The notes beneath the pieces were generated by a model that was not told the origin of the DNA, did not search any database, and saw nothing but the letters and a program-made list of their open reading frames with translations. Below are positions 59,593 through 64,000 of a stretch of DNA of 64,000 nucleotides, piece after piece; position 1 is the first letter of the stretch; each line of letters starts with the position of its first letter. The stretch comes from JBGSYJ01 sp041748075 (GTDB lineage: Bacteria; Acidobacteriota; Thermoanaerobaculia; Gp7-AA8): assembly GCA_041748075.1 (NCBI GenBank), contig JBGTDX010000039.1:62001-126000 (forward strand), given 5' to 3'. The position numbers were made by a program, and so were the translations under genes.

Positions 59593-59610
59593 TTTGCTAT
59601 CCTCGCCGCA

Positions 59611-60756
59611 ATGCCGAGGCCTGAGATCATCGGGGACACATTCATAACGAGCTCTCCCCTGAAGCTCGTTCTGGAAGATGGCTTCCGGTTCCGTCACGGT
59701 CAGACCATTGCGCCGTTCACGATCGCCTACCAGACCTTTGGCGAGCTCAATGAACAGCGCTCCAACGCGATTCTCGTGTGCCACGCTCTTTCGGCGAGTC
59801 CGCACGCGGCCGGAAGGTTCACCCGCGATGACCCGAAGACGGGATGGTGGGATGGGCTGGTCGGCTACGGCAAGGGAATCGATCTCGACCGGTATTTCGT
59901 CGTCTGCGTGAATCTTCCGGGTTCCTGCTTCGGCACGACGGCGCCCGGGTCCCTCGATCCGGCGACAGGAATTCCCTACGGCTCGCGATATCCCTGGGTG
60001 ACCATCGAGGATGCCGTCGAATCGCAGAAGATCGTGCTCGATCATCTGGGGATCGAGCGGCTCCATTCGATTGCTGGCGGTTCACTCGGCGGCATGCAGG
60101 TTCTCATGTGGTGCGCGCTGTATCCCGAGCGGATCGGATCGATCATCGCGATGGCAGCCGGGTCGGCCGTCCCGGTTCAGGGAATCGCATGGCACACGAT
60201 CGGCCGCAAACTGATCGAGGGAGACGCCTCATTCAACGGCGGCGACTATTACGATCGGGCAGAGCCGCTGCGCGGACTCGAGCTCGCGCGCATGGTGGGC
60301 CACATGACCTATCTGTCGAACCAGGCACTCGAGGACAAGTTCGGCCGGCGGCGCCGGGTTCCGACGGCTCAGTTTGAGATCGATTCCTATCTCGAGTATC
60401 AGGGCCGGAAGTTCGCCGGGACGTTCGACGCCAATTCGTACATACGCATTCAGAGCGCGATGGACGAAATGGATCTGGCCGAACAGTACGAAACTCTCGA
60501 GGTCGCGTTCGAGGCGTACCGCGCGCCGTCGCTGCTGTTGTCATTCGACACCGACTGGCTCTTTCCGACGACCGAAGTCGCAAAGGTGCAGAGCGCTTTT
60601 CATTCGCTCGGCTTGCCTTCGACGCACCTCGATATAGAGACACACAACGGGCACGATGCATTTCTGATTGATTACCACCTGATCACGCCGCCCGTTCGCG
60701 AGTTTCTCGCGAGTCTGTCGCGTCAGGCCGACGCGGCGGGGGCCGCAGCGCGATAG
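59611..60756 (+). CDS. metX: Homoserine O-acetyltransferase
   Basis: 381-residue alpha/beta hydrolase that acetylates homoserine for methionine synthesis. Nucleophile elbow AGGSLGGMQVL, oxyanion region CHALSASPHAAG, catalytic Asp in FDTDWLF and His in NGHDAFL. An Arg and other pocket residues fit the MetX family; succinyl versus acetyl use cannot be judged. Start 59611 gives MPRPEIIGDTF. A heptamer array precedes it and no Shine-Dalgarno is seen. Its 3' end overlaps topA's by 34 bases. Confidence 0.93.
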   Translation: MPRPEIIGDTFITSSPLKLVLEDGFRFRHGQTIAPFTIAYQTFGELNEQRSNAILVCHALSASPHAAGRFTRDDPKTGWWDGLVGYGKGIDLDRYFVVCVNLPGSCFGTTAPGSLDPATGIPYGSRYPWVTIEDAVESQKIVLDHLGIERLHSIAGGSLGGMQVLMWCALYPERIGSIIAMAAGSAVPVQGIAWHTIGRKLIEGDASFNGGDYYDRAEPLRGLELARMVGHMTYLSNQALEDKFGRRRRVPTAQFEIDSYLEYQGRKFAGTFDANSYIRIQSAMDEMDLAEQYETLEVAFEAYRAPSLLLSFDTDWLFPTTEVAKVQSAFHSLGLPSTHLDIETHNGHDAFLIDYHLITPPVREFLASLSRQADAAGAAAR

Positions 60757-63161
60757 TCGCACTCGGACTGGTTGCACAGCTCGATGTGCCCCTCGCGCTT
60801 GGTTTCTTTCTCGACCAGATACGCGGCGCCGCATTGCGGACACTTCCGATCGACCGGGCGATTCGAGAGCGAGAAGTCGCATTTCGGATACCGCGAACAG
60901 GAGTAAAACACGCCACGTCGTGAGCGTCGCTCGACGAGCTCACCCTCTTCGCACGTCGGGCACTTCACGCCCGTCGGCTTCGGGGGCGTGCCGCCCTTGC
61001 CGCCGATCTTGCGGATCGTCTTGCAGTCCGGATAACCGGAGCAGCTGTAGAACGGTCCGTACCGGCCGCTCTTGAGGACCATTTCCTTGCCGCAGTTCTC
61101 GCAGGGAGGCTGCGGTTCTTCGCCGACTCCGATGTTGAGCAGCTTCGGGTCCTTGGTGTTCTTGCAGTCGGGGTAGCCGGTGCATGCGAGAAACTGGCCG
61201 AAGCGCGAGCGCTTGAGAGTCATCGGTTTCCCGCACTTGTCGCAGATGACCTGCTCTTCGGGTTCCGTCTGTGCGGAAGCAGCCTTAGGACCTACCTCCC
61301 GCGTGGTCTTGCACTCGGGATAGTTCGTGCACGCGAGGAACTCACCGAACTTGCCGAACTTGATGTTCATCGGCGCGCCGCAGTTCTCGCAGACTTCTTC
61401 TGTCGCGATTCCAGCGCCTTTGACGCTGGTCATCTCGGTCTTCGCGCGCTCGAGATCCGAGTTGAATTTTCCGGAGAACTCGCGCAGGGACTTGATCCAG
61501 TCGAGCGTGCCTTCTTCGATGCTGTCGAGCTCCTCTTCCATCTTCGCCGTGTACTTCTCGTCAATGAGGTCACCGAACGATTCCCGAAGAAGCTTCGCGA
61601 CCATCTTCCCCAGCTCGGTAGGCTGGAACTTACCCTCATCCTTGAAGGTGTAATCGCGAGTCTGGATCGTGGTGAGAATCGAGCCATACGTCGACGGTCG
61701 TCCGATGCCGTTCTCTTCCAGGGCCTTCACGAGCGTCGCTTCCGTGAAGCGCGGCGGCGGCTGGGTGAACATCTGCCTGGTGTCGAGACTCTTGAACTCG
61801 AGAACTTCACCCTCGGTCATCTGCGGAAGCATCTTCGCCGCGTCTTCGGCGCGCTTGCTGTCGTCGGCTTCCGGGTCGGCTCCTTCTTCGGTCTCCACGC
61901 TGTCGCGGAAGATCGAGAGAAATCCAGGAAACTTCAGAACCTCTCCCGATGCACGCAGCGTGAGGTTCGCGTTCTGAATGTCGACGTCGGTGACATCGAA
62001 GAGCGCGGGCTTCATCTGTGAAGAGACGAAGCGCTCGAAGATCATCTTGTAGAGGTTGTACTCCTCTTTCGTGAGGTGCGCGGCGATCTTGTCGGGATCG
62101 TACTGAATGGACGTGGGACGGATCGCTTCGTGCCCTTCCTGCGCGCTCTTCTTGGACTTATAGACGTTCGGCTTCTCGGGGAGGATGTCCTCGCCGTAAC
62201 GGTTGCCGATGTACTCGCGGACTTCGGCGATTGCGTCATCAGACACGCGCGTCGAGTCCGTACGCATGTAGGTGATCAGTCCCACGTGGCCATACTCACC
62301 GAGCTCCTTGCCCTCGTACAGCTTCTGCGCGATCGACATCGTCCGCTTCACCGGGTACTTGAAGCGGCGGTACGCCTCCTGCTGCAGCTTCGAGGTGGTG
62401 AACGGTGCTCCCGGCGATTGTTTCTTCTCTTTTCGCGCAATCTTCTCTACGACGTAAGATCCGTTCTTGAGTGCGGCCTCGATCTTCCGCGCCTGCTCCT
62501 CGTTCGGAACTTCTGCTTTCTTTTCGTCGATTTTCGAAAGTTTCGCGATGAAAGGCGGAGGTGTTGATGCACTCAGCTTCGCGGCAAACGTCCAGTACTC
62601 TTCCGGAATGAACGCGATGATTTCCTCTTCGCGCTCGACGATCATTTTCAGCGCGACAGATTGCACGCGCCCTGCGGATAGACCGCGGCGCACTTTGTCC
62701 CAGAGAAGAGGCGAGAGTTTGTAACCGACGAGACGATCGAGCACGCGGCGGGCCTGCTGCGCGTTGACCTTGTTCATGTCGATCTCGAGCGGCTGGTCGA
62801 TCGCCTTGCGGACGGCGTTCTTGGTGATCTCGTGAAACAGGATCCGTTTGACCTTCGAGGCATCCTTGCCCAGGATGTTCATCACGTGCCAGCCGATCGC
62901 CTCGCCTTCGCGATCAGGGTCCGATGCGATGAATACGGTGTCGGCTTTCTTGGCGGCAGCCTTCAGCTCGCTCACGACCTTCTCTTTACCTTCGAGCACC
63001 TCGTACTTCGGCAGAAACGTTACCTCGTCCACACCAAGCTCGCTCTTCGGGAGATCCCGCACGTGACCCACCGAAGCCTTCACGGTGTAGTCCTTCCCGA
63101 TGAACTTGTTGATCGTTTTCGCCTTTGCGGGCGACTCGACTATGACGAGGTGCTTTGCCAA
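60723..63161 (-). CDS. topA: DNA topoisomerase I
   Basis: 812-residue type IA topoisomerase. Toprim domain (LVIVESPAKAKTINKFIG, ASDPDREGEAIGWH), active-site Tyr in GLITYMRTDSTRVS, and HEAIRPT. Five C-terminal zinc ribbons follow (CENCGAPM, CDKCGKPM, CENCGKEM, CPTCEEGE, CPQCGAAY), more than the three of E. coli. The start is a TTG at 63161 with AGGAG upstream; an in-frame TTG at 63197 has none. Convergent with metX, with overlapping ends. Confidence 0.95.
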   Translation of the reverse strand: MAKHLVIVESPAKAKTINKFIGKDYTVKASVGHVRDLPKSELGVDEVTFLPKYEVLEGKEKVVSELKAAAKKADTVFIASDPDREGEAIGWHVMNILGKDASKVKRILFHEITKNAVRKAIDQPLEIDMNKVNAQQARRVLDRLVGYKLSPLLWDKVRRGLSAGRVQSVALKMIVEREEEIIAFIPEEYWTFAAKLSASTPPPFIAKLSKIDEKKAEVPNEEQARKIEAALKNGSYVVEKIARKEKKQSPGAPFTTSKLQQEAYRRFKYPVKRTMSIAQKLYEGKELGEYGHVGLITYMRTDSTRVSDDAIAEVREYIGNRYGEDILPEKPNVYKSKKSAQEGHEAIRPTSIQYDPDKIAAHLTKEEYNLYKMIFERFVSSQMKPALFDVTDVDIQNANLTLRASGEVLKFPGFLSIFRDSVETEEGADPEADDSKRAEDAAKMLPQMTEGEVLEFKSLDTRQMFTQPPPRFTEATLVKALEENGIGRPSTYGSILTTIQTRDYTFKDEGKFQPTELGKMVAKLLRESFGDLIDEKYTAKMEEELDSIEEGTLDWIKSLREFSGKFNSDLERAKTEMTSVKGAGIATEEVCENCGAPMNIKFGKFGEFLACTNYPECKTTREVGPKAASAQTEPEEQVICDKCGKPMTLKRSRFGQFLACTGYPDCKNTKDPKLLNIGVGEEPQPPCENCGKEMVLKSGRYGPFYSCSGYPDCKTIRKIGGKGGTPPKPTGVKCPTCEEGELVERRSRRGVFYSCSRYPKCDFSLSNRPVDRKCPQCGAAYLVEKETKREGHIELCNQSECDYRAAAPAASA

Positions 63162-63226
63162 CCTGGGCTCCTGACTATCTGAAACGGGTACAGCCAACTG
63201 GTGCGCGGCAGCGCATATTCCAATCT

Positions 63227-63313
63227 GAAGAATTGAGAATTCAGAAAAGGGGCACTGCGCTTTCTGAATTTTGAATTCTCAATTCTCAATTCTTCATCCT
63301 TCATCCTTCATCC
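63227..63313. repeat. Heptamer palindromic element 11 (mixed AGAATTC and TTCATCC)
   Basis: Left arm GAAGAATTGAGAATTCAG (from 63227) pairs with the right arm up to 63294; the right arm is longer by exactly two 7-base words. It then changes without break into three TTCATCC words (63293-63313). The stop codon of the sigma-54 activator lies inside the last part. Confidence 0.8.
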
Positions 63314-64000
63314 TTGTCTTCCTCTTCTTCCCCTTCGTCCTGTTTGTACTTTTTCGTTTTGTTGTAGAGCGTCTTGTACGAGATCCCGAGGATTTCCGCC
63401 GTCTTTTTCTTGTCGCCAGCCGTCATATTGAGGGTCTCTTCTATGACAATACGCTCGACTTCTTCCATCGGCTGACCGAGCGGAAGCGTTACGGAATTGT
63501 TCGTCCGCTTCCTCCGCGATCCGAGATATTTGTCGGGCAGGCATTCGGCTGTGAGGGTGTTGCCTCGGGCCATGATGAATGCCCGATTTACCACATTGCG
63601 CAACTCGCGCACGTTGCCCGGCCAGTCATACTGGCCGAGAGCGTCGATGAAATCCTGATCGATTGTTTCAATCCGCTTTTCCTCCGTCTCGTTCAGCTTC
63701 TCCAGGAAGAAGTACGCAAAGAGCGGAATGTCTTCCTTCCGCTCACGCAACGGTGGAACGTCGATGGGAAAGACGTTCAGCCGATAGTAAAGGTCTTCCC
63801 GAAGCTTCCCATCGAGGATCGCCTTCCCCGGATCGCGGTTCGAGGCCGCGATGATCCGGGCGTCGATGTTGATCTCTTCATTGCCGCCAACGCGCCTGAA
63901 CCGAGACTCTTCCAGCACGCGAAGCAGCTTGACCTGCAACTCGAGCGGCATCTCGGTGATCTCGTCGAGAAACACCGTTCCGCCCTTCGCCATCTCGAAG
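63301..64000 (-). CDS. Sigma-54-dependent activator, C-terminal part (partial)
   Basis: The C-terminal 232 or so residues of an NtrC-family enhancer-binding protein; the front is outside the window. Visible: Walker B region FEMAKGGTVFLDEITEM, sensor I (ASNRDPGKAI), REDLYYRLNVFPIDVPPLRE, sensor II (WPGNVRELRNVV), and a Fis-type helix-turn-helix (KKTAEILGISYKTLYNKTKK). It activates sigma-54 promoters. The end is acidic (EGEEEEDKDEG), and its last codons and TGA are supplied by GGATGAA repeat words. Confidence 0.92.
   Translation of the reverse strand, partial: FEMAKGGTVFLDEITEMPLELQVKLLRVLEESRFRRVGGNEEINIDARIIAASNRDPGKAILDGKLREDLYYRLNVFPIDVPPLRERKEDIPLFAYFFLEKLNETEEKRIETIDQDFIDALGQYDWPGNVRELRNVVNRAFIMARGNTLTAECLPDKYLGSRRKRTNNSVTLPLGQPMEEVERIVIEETLNMTAGDKKKTAEILGISYKTLYNKTKKYKQDEGEEEEDKDEG

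Overview
The window looks like ordinary chromosome from a Gram-negative, non-proteobacterial bacterium of moderately high GC. The best guess is an Acidobacteriota-type lineage. This is inferred from a secreted von Willebrand A protein of the kind common in acidobacteria, a Tad pilus operon surrounded by FHA proteins, an MglA/MglB pair, and bacterial Ku with a LigD-type phosphoesterase. No rRNA, phage, transposase or CRISPR array was seen. Several start codons are GTG or TTG.

Layout. 1-4.6 kb: start of a sensory transducer, then Ku, a LigD-type 3'-phosphoesterase and a degenerate ligase-like protein, a Nudix hydrolase and a small membrane protein. 4.7-5.1 kb: tRNA-Pro, tRNA-His, tRNA-Arg. 5.2-12.8 kb: a secreted protein, a membrane-anchored spermidine-synthase-like enzyme, a radical SAM/SPASM enzyme and a NatAB-like ABC exporter. 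12.9-24.0 kb: a minus-strand Tad (Flp) pilus operon with three small pilins, prepilin peptidase, TadE/TadG-like proteins, CpaB, a CpaC-like protein without a secretin domain, a TadZ-TadA fusion, TadB and TadC, ending in a DUF192 protein and an FHA/PAS membrane protein. 24.2-32.3 kb: an FHA-CsgG-like protein, two paralogous GT-C-like membrane proteins, another FHA protein and a PilB/GspE ATPase. 32.5-36.6 kb: tRNA-Arg(ACG), tadA, two tRNA-Ser, SRP RNA, dnaX, ybaB, recR, an order also found in Bacillus. 36.7-42 kb: MglB-like, MglA, YvcK/CofD-like, a third GT-C-like paralog, GlmU. 42-48.5 kb: VWA protein, mobB, gph and a probable serine-synthesis set (SerB-like, class V aminotransferase, SerA). 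48.6-64 kb: aldo/keto reductase, UvrA, DUF5666-like protein, guanine deaminase, 3'-5' exonuclease, malate dehydrogenase, an intact ATP-dependent DNA ligase, MetX, TopA and the C-terminal part of a sigma-54 activator.

The most unusual signal is not a gene. About eleven intergenic spacers contain palindromic elements whose arms are built from tandem, drifting 7-bp words (GGATGAA, AGAATTC, TGGGTTS, CCCTCGY). They sit between tRNAs, around the SRP RNA, and directly against start or stop codons. A second, non-heptameric palindrome family (GTGTCATCCTGAGCGAAGCG) has a perfect 31-bp inverted copy after mdh and a half copy that supplies the uvrA stop codon. The second main oddity is the Ku operon: its phosphoesterase keeps all catalytic residues, while the ligase-like partner has lost the nucleotide-accepting lysine.
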